Assembly: GCA_022575985.1 (NCBI GenBank)
Contig: JAKSXM010000147.1
Span: 21,920,001-21,984,000, forward strand
Reading direction: 5' to 3'
Origin: Anagrus nilaparvatae
Lineage: Eukaryota; Arthropoda; Insecta; Hymenoptera; Mymaridae
DNA length: 64,000 nt
The notes beneath the pieces were generated by a model. It ran no database searches, was not told the DNA's origin, and saw only the letters and a list, made by a program, of their open reading frames with translations. Below are positions 24,087-37,590 of the stretch, piece by piece. Positions within the stretch are counted from its first letter, which is position 1, and each line of letters starts with the position of its first letter. The translations under genes and the position numbers were made by a program.

Positions 24087-26204
24087 GTAAATGATAGGTG
24101 TTTTTTTTATATCGTTGACCTGATTAGATAACTCATTGTCAGTTCAAACAATCTATAACATTATTAAGCTAATTCACAATTATTAAATGACGTTTAAGAG
24201 AATTCATTAATTTAAATTGCTTAAAAATAATATTTAATACGATTTAATACCCAAAAAATAATAATAGAATACGCATCGGAACAGCTGCATTTACTTATAC
24301 AATAATATGATGGGAAAAAAGCGAGTGAGAAGGGTGATAATTTTATAAAAGAATGAAAAATTTCTTCAAATCTTTCATGGGTAAAAAGATTTTTTTGCCA
24401 GAAACAGGTTCAATTTTATTGGAGAAATTAGGAAAGACATTTTTTTTTTGGTAATGATTTGTGAAGAAACCATAAAAATTTATGATTGGTCACACTATTT
24501 CAACATAAAAACAAAAGGCGTTTGTCATTACCTACTCCTGTAATTATAATAGTAAAAAATGTTTATAATTTTTTTTTTTTTAATTTCTAAAAATTTTCTA
24601 CATTTCTGTAACTCGAATTTGACCTCTTGAATGAATTAAGCCCACACTAACACACGAGTAAAATGAAAGTTGTTATGACGGCAGGAGGTACTAGAATGCA
24701 TTTATTTTGGAATGTTTTTATTTTATTATGTATGCGCTCCAGGGGATGCATAAAATAACACAATGTAATGTGTACATGTGCAATAATAACAATAGCTGAG
24801 CATTTTTTTAAAACGACATGTTTATGTAGTTTTTCCTACTATTTTATTAGCTGCGTGGGTGTTTATTTTTTGGTTAATTAAAATTTCATTTTTTTTTACA
24901 TCAAATAATGAGTTGTTGGCCAAATAAACTTCGCTTCTCATAAACTGACATTTTCATTCTCTCTTTTTTCTTAGCAAAAAAACAGAATTTCTTAACGTGG
25001 TTCTCAGGTTGATTGCAAGTAACCTGACATAAAACTGACAAGTTCCGGAAATAATTGCATTTTATAAAAAAAAGTATAAGAAATTTTCAATAACCACAAT
25101 TTTGAGCATTGACCACACAGAAAAATTAAAAATGATCAGCTGTTTTTTTATTTGACATATTAAAAAAACAGCCGGTTTTTTGTATTTTTAATAGTGCAAA
25201 TGATATTTCAAAAAAAAAAAAAAAAAAAAAAAAATATTATAAAGAACGAGAAGCAGCTGTTCAATATATAGCCAAGAACTTGATGATTCGTTCTTCCTCC
25301 TTTTTTATACCCTTCTCGGCCAAAAATATAAAAATTTATTCTTTGGCATAACTGGAATTATTACTTTTTTTTGTTTAACAATGTCCGGCAGATATTTTTC
25401 TTTTTTTTACAATAATTTATTAAATTTTCGAAATTATTTTTTTAAAAACAAAAAGTTTATAACATCATGTCACGTACTCCAAACATTTTGTGATTCTTTT
25501 GGGATTTCGAGCATAATATCATTCTTCTCCTACATGCAAGGTGCAGAACAAAGAAAAAAAACATTTTTTATTATACACAGGATTGAAATGTAAAAAAAGG
25601 GTCGGTCTCTTCCTAGATAGACTTTTAGGGCTATAAAAAATAAGAGACGAAATGCGTTATATGGCCTTTTTACTACATGTTACTAAGAGAGAAAATTCAC
25701 TCGTGTGGTTTTTTTTCTCTTTCCTTACATAATATTTTATGCGGGTGTATGTGTGTGTGTGCGTTTAAATATTTTCTTATTCAAAAGGTTCGCAAACTCT
25801 TCTTTCTTTTTTTGGCCTTTGTGTGTTTGATGAAGAAGAAATTTTTAAAACTTTTTTAAAAGATTAGACTATTTTAAAAGATTTAACATTCTCTTTTTTT
25901 AACAGTTTTTTTATGCTTCTGAATAGGGTTTAAAATTTTTTAAATAAAATTTAATAATTTAAATATCGAACAATTTCTTTGACATAACCTTCTTTTATTA
26001 TTTTGCAAATAAATAAATTCATTGCAAAATTCACTCACAACAAAGTTTTATTTAGTTGCAAAATTTTAGTAAAAAAATTAATAAACAGTTTTAACCTAAA
26101 ATATAACGTTTTGTTTTAAATAAAATTAAGTTAAAAAAATAAGTTAGATAAAACTAAATTTTCAAGTTTTAATCATAAAAAAATCTCAAAAAAGTAAATC
26201 AATC
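24087..26204. other. non-coding DNA upstream of the cysteine-rich gene
   Basis: A/T-rich with an uninterrupted A run of more than 20 at about 25210-25233 and a GT-alternating microsatellite at about 25744-25762. The frames at 25381-25593 and 25677-25859 are phenylalanine-rich readings of T-rich DNA and are not supported. If 23830-24086 is a first exon, this is an intron. Confidence 0.45.
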
Positions 26205-26733
26205 ATGCCTTGTGACGGTAAAAATCAAAAATGTTCGGAACGTCGCGAATTACTTCATGAACTCAAATGCCTAATTAGTACAATGGAAAGGAAGTGAGTT
26301 TCTTTTATAATTTTAATAGTCGAATTAAATATTCAATTGAAATTGTATTAATTAAAGAAAACCATGCGAATGGGACGAACCACCAGCACCAAAATCGAGA
26401 TCTTGTTGTCCAGCCCAACCTCAAGTTTGTTGTTTTCCTGACACTTCTAGATTTGCCTGTTGCGTAAGTTCCTCTGATTTAAATAAATTTGAATAAAAAT
26501 AAAAGCAACTAACCTAAAAAAAAAAATAGGTGCCAGTTCGAATAACAAAAAGTTACGAATTCCGTAACAGCATGTATCACAAATGCCAATGCGTGAGACG
26601 CGATGGGTTACAAGATCGTTGCATGATGGAAAATTGTCAAGGTTACCCAGAATGTTTGACCAAATTATATCCAATATGTGTACCTGGGCAAGATGCACTT
26701 ATAAAATTAACAGACACGAGCGAATGTTATTAA
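26205..26733 (+). CDS. unrecognised small cysteine-rich protein, three exons
   Basis: Three exons join in frame: 26205-26293 (donor GTGAGT), 26358-26463 (donor GTAAGT) and 26530-26733, ending in TAA. The product is 132 residues. It starts MPCDGKNQKC, has CC pairs in exon 2 (RSCCPAQ, QVCCF, FACC), and exon 3 contains HKCQCVRRDG, DRCMMENCQGYPEC and PICVPG. In total there are 17 cysteines. Only the frame kept by these splice sites is open and cysteine-rich, which supports the model. Introns are about 65 bp, normal for insects. There is no N-terminal signal peptide or membrane segment, so it is either intracellular or has a missed upstream exon. An AATAAA lies about 150 bases after the stop. I do not recognise the family; small cysteine-rich insect proteins include sperm-structural and metal-binding types, but no function is claimed. 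Confidence 0.75.
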
Positions 26734-26883
26734 AAAAAAAAGTTATTAAACATTTTCCTTGTCTTGTTTCTTGTACTGCAAGTTCGACGTTTAAGTGTAA
26801 TTATTATGGAAAAACAGGGGAATTGGATATGAATAATAAAAATGAAAATTACGTGTTGTAGAAAAGCAGTATAGTTTTACTTG

Positions 26884-26889
26884 AATAAA
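26884..26889 (+). promoter_or_regulatory. polyadenylation signal AATAAA
   Basis: A canonical AATAAA follows the stop codon of the cysteine-rich gene by about 150 bases, in otherwise non-coding sequence. It is the first clear one on this strand and the likely 3' end signal. Such hexamers are frequent in A/T-rich DNA, so position is the main support. Confidence 0.5.
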
Positions 26890-29800
26890 AGTTTTTACAC
26901 TGTCATTATCATATTATACATTTTATTGATTTTATTATTTTATAAATAAATTAAAACAATATTTTTTCTTTTTACTTTCTTCTATTTCATATAATAACTG
27001 CTATCTATACATAATTCTATAATTACATTCGACTTGTTTTTCTCTGCACATATGCTCTGTAATTAAATGTTAATTATAACTTTTTTTTTTCAATTCAATA
27101 ATTATATATTTCTGAATCAATTTTTGTTGAAAGTAACAAATTCAAGTTCGAGGATATATTTAAAAAAAGTATAAAACATTGAATCTTAGCCGAGATCTTA
27201 GCCCTGAATTTTAGATTTTTAAAAAAAATTTTGTCCCACTACGTGAAATATTATTTATAATGCGAGTCAAATTTTTCTAAAATGAAGTTTTAGTCTAACT
27301 GAATTTTTGAACATTCATTCTTCAAAAGGTAAAATAATTAAAAACACTAAAAACCTTCCCCTCTTTTGTAATCTCGTTAATTTTTGCAGAAGAGAACTAA
27401 AACAAAATTTTATTTTGCAAAGTTTTTGAAATTAACAAAATATTTATTTGATTTGATTATCCATCAAAATTGGAATATTGGAGCTACTTATAGGGGGTGG
27501 AAACTACCTGCAAAATAAGAAAAAATTGAAATAAGATTTAAGATTTAAGTTTACTTACTTTATTTTTTTTTTTAATCTTGTATTTGAAAATGTTCTATGG
27601 TATTTTGATATTTGTATAATTTAGTGACCACTCCCAAGTAAAATTACCTCGAATTACCTCAAAAGAAAAAAAATGAAAAACAATGAAAAAAAACGTGGTA
27701 ATTTTGTATTATTTCGTTGAATTCTGAAAAATACACATAATAACAAAGATTTTGTAGAAAAATTCTTTCTGCAAAAAATAAACGAGGTTGCAAAAAAGGG
27801 GTAGACATTTTAGTCACTCTTTCAAGTGTATATATTTTCAGTAAAAAGCTATTTAGTTTTACCACTAGCAATGTATATCGAAGGTCATTATAGTAGTTCA
27901 ATTTTTTAGTGATAATTATATACAGATAAAAAGAGGGTGGAAATATGTTTTGACGCACCGAGTGACCCAATTTTACACGAATTATAAACTAAAAGTGGCA
28001 GGTTGATTATTATTAAATAATTATTACCAAATTGAAGAATATTTTTTTTATAACAATTAGTCGACTACTTTTGGGATAAAACAAAGCTAAAATTTATATA
28101 AGTGGGTTGAAAAACGTAATATATTGTATCCACCCATATCCACCAGGCTACGTTACTCAGAATTTCAAAATTCGTAATATGCTGGTGTTACAGAAATAGT
28201 AGACGTCTAAATAAAGAGTATAAAATACTCATTACACAACTCTGGATAATTAAAAAATAAATTGATTTAAAAAAGTAATTAATTATTTTAAAATTACATT
28301 TAATTAAACAAGTTAAGAACTCTATGTTGATAATGAATAAAATAAAAATTAGCAAAGACAACGTTAAAACAATCAGAAATTTAGATATACAGTACTTAAA
28401 AGGCACTTAAAAATTTCTCATAGAGAGTATAAGTTACTTGCATGTGCTGAATTATAACAGGAATTCGCCGAAAGTGAGTTTACCTTCACGCCTCGCTGAT
28501 TTCGCTTTTGATACAGATTGGATGACATGACCTCGTCACTCTATGTAAACTGTATTGCAACTTTTTTTATTTTTTGCTTTTGTTTTTTTCTATTCTGTCA
28601 TTTAATATCTACAGATAATATTTTTCTATTCGCTTATTTTTCTTTATTGGATTATTTTTTATTTCTGACAATAGGTTTATAGATGAATGGAGACTTTTTG
28701 TTTTCTTCAAATCAATGTATTTATTTACTAACGTTCGTTCTTTTTTATTCGAAAAATATCATTTTAGTTTGAAGTGAACAAAAAAAATTTCATGTAGACG
28801 TTTTGCATAAAATGAAATTTGCATCTAAAATAATAAAAGAAAAAAAATGATTCTTATGAAGTTAACATATTTTTTAAGTAACGCGAAGGTAATGTGTAAC
28901 TCCTTTCATATGCTAATTTTTTCCTTTAGATTTGCAAATTAAATAATAATATTCTATTGTTAGTAAAATACGCATTTGAAGTTTCTATTCGTTTAACGTT
29001 ATGAGAAATTTAAGAATTATGAAATTAGAATTTCCTAAAAAAAATATGTATTTCCTTTGTTTACCAATTTATTTATTTATTCAATATTTTCATGCATAAT
29101 GAAAATTAAACGGGCATACACTGATACTCTGAAATTAATTTTATGAAAATTACAGAATATTTATAAGTCATTCTATAAATGATAAATAAAATTAATAGAT
29201 TTGATTATATTTTTATATTGTATAAATTTTTTGATACAGTTTCGTTACGAAATAACAATTAACCGAGCAATTAACGTACAAATGTAATTGAAAAATATTT
29301 AAGTAAAGATTAAGTAGGGGTTTGTAATTTGAACTTTAGAGAATTTCTTCCATTCATCAGATTCTGACGTCTGAATCAGTAGAAAGGAGACTAAGAAATA
29401 TTTACTTGAGAACACGATGTAAATTTTTCAAAAATATTCTCATTTCAAGTCACAGCCCTTAAAATTCTGATTTTTTCGATTCGAATTGAATACTATGCAT
29501 AAAAGAATCATTTTATCGAATAATTTAACTTGTCCCGAGGACCGTTCATAGTGAGTGAAAATGACCGTTTGATCGATCAACTAACCAATTGATAGCATTA
29601 ATCGATCGATAGGCCGCTAACAAAAAGGTTTGACATGTAAACTTTTTGTCTACGTTACGGTCTACGTTATTGAATCGAAAGCCAAAAAAATTGAAATCGC
29701 TTTTATCGATTAATAAAGTAATATAGAAGGGTGTGCAAGAGTATGAAATGATTTTCTCCACTAAAACTCGTAAATTCAACACAAGTTTGAAAAGGTGCTA

Positions 29801-32800
29801 ATATAAGTTTTAAGGAAAATAAAATTTCTGTCGAATTTGAGGTTAAACGCTATCCTATCCAAGAAAAATATTGTTACTTCCTTGCAAACGTTAATATTAT
29901 GAAAATTGACTTTCGCATACAATATTTACTGTAAATAGCCTCAAGGTCTAACCAATTGAATTTATTGAAGTTTTGGCAACCCTGTATCTTATTAGCTTTA
30001 TATAGGAGTAACTTTAGGTGTAATAATATTGAATTTCATAAAATCTCTGTAAAACATATAATAATTTTGTTTTGTTATTTTTTTGTTGCAGGTAAGAAAA
30101 TCGTTAAATTTAGCGAACTTCAAAAATCAATAAATTGTGTTATTTTAAGAAATAGAAGGAAGTTAATAACACGTAATGTAATATGTTTACTATTTTATTA
30201 TACACAAAGTACTAAAGCAATATTAATATGAATTTATTTAATGACAATGCAATTATCTTATATATTGCGGACTCTATTACAATTATTATCTTGATTATTA
30301 TTATTCTTACTTCAATTTTAAAATGAAAATAATTTTTACTTATTATATGTGAGTAATGCAATTAATTTTATTTTTTTGTATTTTTAAAACAAATTGTAAA
30401 CTCGTGTTGCATTTTACTCATACCGAGCAAATACTTGGAAAAATAAAAAAAGAGAAAAAAATTATATTAACCTAATTTTTAAAAACTATATATGCATTTT
30501 AAATCATTTTTTTATTTAATTTAGTGCACATGTTTTATTCTTTTGTTTTAAAAGCACATCAAGTTAAAGTGCTAATACTTGAAAAAAAAATTTTATTATT
30601 TTGTTTTTTACCATTTATAAGGGAGGAAGGGCTTTAATACCCCGCGTGGATAAGTCTTCCTCCTGCATTAGGTGAAGATACGCGAATTATCTTACACGTT
30701 TTTATTCTTAAAATATTTATTTCTTGAAATTTAAATAAAAATAAAGTTCAGTTAACAGAATAAATACACTGAAATACACCGATTTCCAACTGGATGAAAA
30801 CAAAAAATGCGGTTACCGAGATGCAAGTGCAAATGGTTAAAATGGCCTCCGTCATATTATGATTCCAAAAAAACAATCTGCTAAAAATTGTATGCCCATT
30901 TTTTGCATCTAATAACTTCAAATAATACGTATACACAATGAACCTACCTGTTTTTCTTTATTTTACAAAGACCATTGTGATTAATTGTAAAAATATATGA
31001 AGAAAATAAAATGTCCATATTTTCTCACTTTGTATGTTTTACGATGTGGATGTATAATATTATACTAATCCAACGTGACGTCCTATCTAAAATATTTTTT
31101 TATTTAGTCACACACACGCGTTTAAAGCTTATGTGCATTGTGTGTACCCTTGTTAAAAGGCACGAGGACCCTTCACCCTCTAGGCTATATTCTAGTTTTG
31201 CATAAACTACCTACATCATCGTTCTACTGAATTGCATTAGCTTAAGCTTCACTGAATCTCTCTCATCGCCGTGTGTTGTATTTGAAAAAAGTTACCATTC
31301 TTATATTTATAAACTTAATTTTTTATCAATTAAATAATAAATTTACAACATACTTTTTCTAATTTATAAAATATAAAATTTTATGTTAAATTTATAATAA
31401 GGTTGTTCGGTAAAGTTTATTGGATCTCATAATATAGCAGCAGTACTTTTGTAATTTGAATTTTAATTAGTATTTTAATGAGAAATTATAATATCGACTA
31501 TTAATTATTTTAATTATCTATTTTTAATTTAAAAAATTCATAGACACTTTTATTGATTTAGAAGATAGTATGGCTTCCATGTATTATAAAGACTAAATTT
31601 TTTTTTGGGGTCAGCTGCTGCTTTTTTTTTATCATAAAATCGATACAAACATGAATGCGGGTTTTTAATTTAATAAAAATAGGGGAAGAAATTCATCATT
31701 CATTACAGCCACATACTTGTTTTTGGATAATTTATTAGTGTTTGTTATTACGATACTTTTAATTCGAATATTTGAATTTCACCCAATCCAAGATATTTTA
31801 TGTTTGGATATTAGAAAAAGTACATTAAATTCAAAACCATAATTCTTAAGTCTCTTTAAATTATACTTCGAGAAAAGTTTTAGAATTTAACTGTCGGATA
31901 TTGTTGCTTTTATCCGACTTGATCTCTTTTTGTTAAAACTAAAATCCTTAAATAAAAACAAAAAGGACATTTCTTATACTATTTTCCTGTATATTCTCGG
32001 CTTACTTTTGAGGATAATCCCATTTACTTTATTGGAAAAAAAATTTTTACACTGTTTTTATGTATTTTAGGAAGAGAAACTTATATTTTTCATTTTAAGG
32101 ATGTCGTACACCTTATAAGGATCTAACTTGCAGATTTTAATAAAATTTTTTAAGAAAATATAAGTGAAAATAACTTTGCAAAATCATCAAGTTCGGGACG
32201 TAATCCTTATGGGACGAGAATTTTAATTCAAAATTTTAATAGCTTCCAATTCTTAGTTCTTGTTGAAAAAATTACAACGAATGCGAGAACGAATGCTAGA
32301 ATATTTATAAAATGTAATATTTTATTAATGGTAGTACTACTTCAATCCTGATTACCCCCACTACTCGGTACAAAATCCTTAAAGAGAAAATCTAAAAGCA
32401 CGATGATTTAAAGCTTTTGTTAAGCTCTTCGTAATATTGTTATGAATCACAAATTAATGCAGATAAATCTTAGCAATTTTACTTTAAAAAAATAACTTTT
32501 ACGTTACAGACTTTTCAATAAGAAGTCAATTTTTTTTAAATAGCTGTCTAAATCACGATTAAAAAACTGATAAATATAAAGAGAAAATGTAAAGTAAAAA
32601 AGTTGAAATTAATGAAATTAAATTCACAAGGGAAATGAAATAAAATCAAATTATATATCGAATAAAATTGTTTTTGTAAATTTAATAGTGTAATTAAAAT
32701 TATTTTATAAAATGAATATTGTAAAAAATTTGATTTATTCAAAGTTAATGCGCTTTTAAAAAACCACATTTTCACTTGAATAATTTTTTATATCGGGTTT

Positions 32801-33995
32801 ATGCATAAAGCATCAACATATAATATCGATCCAATAATAAAAGCAATTTCGAATGCATCAAAAAGATTTTTTTCAGTTATAAAAAAAAATTCCTATAATA
32901 TACAATGAATATATGTATTTGCAATTTTTCATAAATATCAAGTAAATCAAAAAAAAAGAGTACGGAAAAATTGAGAAAATTTATTGAAAATTTTCCAATA
33001 TCCATTATAATATTAGCTAATATTTTAGTTCACGTTGCATAACCTGAAAAGCATACAAAGGGACACAAAATTTTTTTTCAATAATGCATAACATTTTCGT
33101 AAATTAAATAAGTAAATAAAAAAAATAAAACTAAATTAATGACATTAAAATGTATTCGGGAGAAAAACAGAGTATGTTATAAATATTTCATGCGCATATG
33201 TCGAAAAAAAAGATAAAGTCCAGAGGGGATTTAGGCGAGATACGGCGAGATATTATGAGACATATCGATGATATATTCGTAATTTTGTGTTTTTTGTGTA
33301 CTGTGTGGAGTATTTAATTAATAAATTTAATTGCAATATTACGATGCCTCGAGACAAAATTTTAGCATAATAAATTATTTGAATGAAAGTAGAAAATTTT
33401 AATTTTATTGATTTTTTATTGTAAAAACATGGTAGATATTGTCAACATTCTAATAATAACGATCAATAGCAGTGCAATTGATTATTATCTGATAAGAGTA
33501 CAGTTGATAAGCTGATTTCTTTGTTTATCTTTTATGCGAACTAGTTTTACGATAGTTTTATTAGCTTTTTTAAGGATTCGATAAATAAAATTATTTTTGT
33601 GGAGGATTTTTCAGGGGGATTTTTCAGTTCTCGGTTTGGTAGAGTACACACCTTAATATAATAATCACACTATGTTAAAAAATTTTGTGTTTTTGATACC
33701 TAATAACTATTTTGCACCTAATTTCGCATTAATAGTATAATACGAGCCCTTGTTTAGAAAAGTAAAGAATGCCCAAACGCACTGCTGTTTAGTTCAATTT
33801 TTGTTCATTTCTTTTTTTACGGGCAACAGTCATTTACGATTTTTCTTCGTTGGTGGCCACGCAGAGCTACTCGTTTAAAAAGATCTAAAAACCAAGCTAA
33901 AAACCCACAGAAATTTTTTTAAAGATTTGTCTTGCGTTTTGTATAAGAGCCTGTTACAAAATGTTATATTGATCAGGTTATTTTTGAAAAACCAT
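26890..33995. other. long A+T-rich region without a supported gene
   Basis: No exon chain, tRNA or paired repeat ends were found. Patches of more balanced sequence occur at 28440-28560, 29520-29700 and 31110-31290 and could be regulatory or decayed repeats. Short frames such as 27659-27970 (-), 29546-29782 (-), 29956-30231 (+) and 30748-30936 (-) have no recognisable motif. If the 23830 or 36001 candidates belong to jing, part of this is jing intron. Confidence 0.4.
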
Positions 33996-33997
33996 TA

Positions 33998-34311
33998 GCA
34001 CCAGTGCGACCAATCCACTGAGGCTCGGATTTTTTCTTTGAAAACGCGTAAAAAAATGATTTTTTTTAAAACTTAAAGTCTTCCTTTACTAAAAAGGATT
34101 TGTTTACAAGATTCAAATTTGTAATATTGTTGATCGTTAGTTAAATATGGCGGCCTAAAAAAAAATCGATTATTGATACAAAGTTAAAAATCTGACCCCT
34201 GTAAACCAAGTCTTGTAAAGCAAGCACTTTTTAGAAAGTTAAAAAAAAAATAAATTTTTTAGCTGTTTATAAGCGGAAATCCGAGCGTCAGTGGATTGGT
34301 CGTGCCGGCGC
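33998..34311. mobile_element. TA-flanked foldback MITE, 314 bp
   Basis: Ends GCACCAGTGCGACCAATCCA (33998) and the complement of TGGATTGGTCGTGCCGGCGC (to 34311) are inverted copies with a few mismatches, with TA outside both (33996-33997, 34312-34313). Pairing continues inward through GAGGCTCGGATTT / AAATCCGAGCGTC and then the A/T-rich middle. No coding frame. Confidence 0.8.
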
Positions 34312-34313
34312 TA

Positions 34314-35428
34314 TAATCAGTTAAATACGCATAATTAAAATTTTATCAAATAAATATATTTGATAATAAAAATGAAAATTAAATGTGCATATTTTATAGG
34401 TATTTAAAATTTTTATTTTTTTATAAATATATGCAAAAATATTCTGTAGCATACATATTTTATTTCATATAAGCCATTAAAATTAAATAAAAAATTTTTT
34501 TTTAATTTTCAAGAAATTTTATACATTTATTTGCGAGCATATTTGTAAAAAAGTTTTAGTATCCATAAAATTGTATTATAAATAAAGCTATTAAAATGTC
34601 ATTAATGTCAAAATGAAACAGGTACAAGGTATTTTTAAAATACGCAAGCTTTCTTCTTTTGCAAATTATTATTATTATTTTAAAAATAGTTTTTAACGGT
34701 AAAAATGACTGCTTATCAGGTATAATTTTTTAACTGAAATAACTGAAAATTAATAAAGTATCGAACATGTGTTTGCATCAAGTTTGCACTAAAAAGACGT
34801 AAACAGGCGTTAGTAGATACTAATTATGAGCAAAAGGGTTTTGGTTTTCCAGGGGTCAAAAATTATAAGGAACTTTTCATACTAAATTTTACTCTAAAGT
34901 AGCGCTAATTTATTCTCTATTTTTTATAAATTATTATGGCAAAAATAATTTTTTATGCTTTTAAAATATTAAAATTCATATGCTTGTACAAGTTTTATGT
35001 TTTTATAGAACAACAGAAAAATTTTCTTTCTAATAACACTGGGAAAATAAAAAAAATCAATACTGTACGTTTTTTTTATAACTAAAAAAAGTATAATACA
35101 CTCGACTTTCGATACACCGAACTGACATCGAACGACAAAGATACATCAAGTGAAATATAAATATAGGGAGAAAGAAAGAAAGAAAAAAAATTTATTTCCT
35201 TTATAAGTACAAGGGTTTTGTAACTTGTAAAACCAATTTTATCTTTTTCTTTTTAAGCTTATCGATGCTCCGTTTTCTTAAATAAATCTCTTTTAAGGTC
35301 CAGAAAAGCCGATTTTTTTCTTCTTATTTCTACAGTTACCATAAACGCCTAATATATTTTTCATGTAAGAAATGTAAAAATACTTGACCAGTACAAACTA
35401 TTTGCTTAGGCTAGGTTGCGATAAGAGC
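34314..35428. other. A+T-rich DNA, nothing recognised
   Basis: No coding frame or paired repeats. A GAAA microsatellite run occurs near 35172-35190. Confidence 0.5.
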
Positions 35429-35761
35429 TCAAAGTGTTGAAAGATTAAAAAATTTCTCATATTTAATTAATAAAATGGGAAGTGTTGTGAAGTTTTTCAC
35501 TTTGCTAAAAAAACAGGTGAAAAAAAATCTTACATCATCTATTCCAGTTAGCTGCATTAAATTATCTCTAAATGTAGGTATTCGACAGAAAACTAATAGA
35601 AATAAATTACTCGAAAAATGAAGAATATTTAAATTGGAAAATTTATTAAAATTGAAATATGAATTTCTATCGATTATCGTATGATATAATATTAAGTTTT
35701 GCCTATTGGTCAAAGCTAAACAGCATTCTTGATGTAGAAAAGAATTAGAGCTTAAACCCAA
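35429..35761 (-). CDS. uncertain exon-like open frame, unrecognised
   Basis: On the minus strand this frame is open for 110 codons, long for this composition, and its first two thirds have mixed amino-acid content (for example LHQECCLALTNRQN and IPTFRDNLMQLTGIDD). A textbook donor-like GTAAGA follows GIDD at about 35536, and a strong ACT-GTAAGT lies just upstream at about 35790. However, the gaps between these donor-like sites and the next usable AG are only about 30 bases, shorter than insect introns normally are, and I could not build a consistent exon chain. It may be a gene fragment or chance. Confidence 0.2.
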   Translation of the reverse strand: MGLSSNSFLHQECCLALTNRQNLILYHTIIDRNSYFNFNKFSNLNILHFSSNLFLLVFCRIPTFRDNLMQLTGIDDVRFFFTCFFSKVKNFTTLPILLIKYEKFFNLSTL

Positions 35762-36000
35762 ATACTTATCCTAATACTTACAGTCTTGAAAAGATCTATG
35801 CCATGCTTTTTGTTATTTTTATTCTAATCTCACGTCCCTTCTAATCTGATACCTTTGTGTGCGTAAAAAAGTAAAAACATCAATCTTTGACTAAAGCTTA
35901 CAAAATATATACCGATCGATCTCCTGCAAAATTAAAACTTGTGATAAAATATCTTCTTCTCTTATAAATATACACTGTTAATTTTATCGTTTAAAATAGT

Positions 36001-36038
36001 ATGAGTAATGAAAGCTTATATTTTTTGAGTGGGTGCAG
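36001..36038 (+). CDS. candidate initiator exon of the jing-like gene
   Basis: ATG opens a 12-codon stretch (MSNESLYFLSGC) plus two bases AG, followed by GTCAGT at 36039. The first certain jing exon at 41037 starts with the third base of a codon (C before GGTGTT), so AG+C would give serine and keep the frame. The phase match alone has a one-in-three chance, the donor is only moderate, and the 5 kb intron is untested. No other in-phase starter exon was found between 24087 and 41036. Confidence 0.25.
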
Positions 36039-37423
36039 GTCAGTAATATACGTCTGCATTGCAATCGTTGACGCCTTTACACACAAACAAATGTTATTTA
36101 TATACATCCTTTCATTCACTTATAATAATAATCATTTTTATTTTTATTTTTATATTTTTTTGTTGTTATACATTCAATTGTATTTCCTTCTTTATTTGTT
36201 AAACACAATTGAATATTCGCACATTACCTATATATAGCCTGGCAGTTGTTTTAAAAAGTTGTTTGAATTTTCAATTACCGGGTAAATTTAATCTTGAAGC
36301 TTGTGAAATTTTTTGAGATTACAATTGGTCATTTTTAGCCAAAAATGAGCATCATAGGCCTTGAAGTCTCTGCAATACTAAAATAGTACAACAAAATACT
36401 AATACTAAAAAAGTGCTAGATTCTGTTCACGTGGGTGACACATTTGACTCCATAAGAAAAAAATTATCTTCACGGGAATAGAAATAGCCTCTCCAATACC
36501 TTTTTAAATATGTTTCTGTAATTAAAAATTAATAAAAATTTACTGTTGATAAAAATAGGGTTTTCTGAGTACTCTGTATGAGGTAGGTTAGATTAGGGTA
36601 AGCCTGAATAAATATAGGTTTTAACTGCAGAACGGACTTGAACGATAACATATACATAATATACATATATATATTATTATGAATGAGGCAGGAAATGATT
36701 TTTTTTTGCAAAGGATTAATATCAATATAATGTAGTATTGTTTAAAAACATTTTTTAATTATTATATCCATGTGTCATATAATGACGATGATAAAAAAAC
36801 GAGGACTTTTAATAATGCTAAAATATATTACATTATATATAAATTATCTCGTAAAACAGGCATCAGAGTAATAAGACTTTTAAGTGTACCCTTATAAAAT
36901 AATGAATTTTTATAATTTTGGAGTAGAAATATTTGCGGGTCATTTTGCGAGCAGTTCAGTACTAAAAGTTTCCCTGTAATGGCTAATTTTCAACGAGTAT
37001 TTTATTTGGTATTTTATTAGTTTTATTAAAAACGAACGTATAGGAACATATCTAAATTTTCACAAGCTTTGGTTTTAAGGATTAGATTTTAATTATTAGA
37101 TTTAATTATTATTAGATAGAAACCATTATTACAGTAAAAGAGAAAAATTTTATTTTCTTTAATCTATGAATTGTGTTTTTCGAAAAATTAGACCTTTTAG
37201 CTAAGAAATTTGTCAACTTTGGCATGAAATTTTGCTTGTTTCCCCAATAACAACGAAAATTTGTGACACTTAAAATTTCAATTCTTTTTTATATTCAGCA
37301 ATTTGATTTTTTATAAATCAAATTTTATAAAACTCTCTCAGTTCGTTTTAATTCACCTCTGAGAAGATTAAGGCAAAAAATATAAAAATTAGTTTACCCA
37401 AGATTTATTTTTAACACGGAACA
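36039..37423. other. non-coding DNA, nothing recognised
   Basis: A/T-rich; the frames here (36529-36711 minus) have no motif. It would be jing intron if the 36001 exon is real. Confidence 0.45.
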
Positions 37424-37590
37424 TGTTCTTTAGATGGGGTATTTGAAGTTAAAAGTCCGGCTTGGCAGGGGGATATTGACGTTTTTAGGGGGAGAGATAA
37501 AATGGAACTAGAATATTTTCGATTTAGGGATTTAGAATATAATTTGAAGTGAGAGTCTAAGAGTGGGAGGATAAGAACAAAAAAACTGTT
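37424..37590 (-). repeat. partial inverted copy of the 24-bp-unit repeat family
   Basis: Read against the complement of 5077-5260, the blocks come in the same order: GAACATGTTC, GATGGGGTATTTGAA, AAAAGTCCGGCTTGGCAG, GACGTTTTTAGGGGG, GATTTAGGGATTTAGAATA, AATTTGAAGTG and GATAAGAACAA. The copy lacks the conserved tail seen at 5500-5570. Confidence 0.6.

Noticed and set aside
25210..25233. Long A run considered as a retrogene poly-A tail
   Set aside because: No coding remnant or target duplication was seen upstream of it.
26583..26861. Plus-strand frame of 92 codons overlapping the cysteine-rich gene
   Set aside because: Different frame from the one preserved by splicing, and it continues past the natural stop into 3' sequence without motif.
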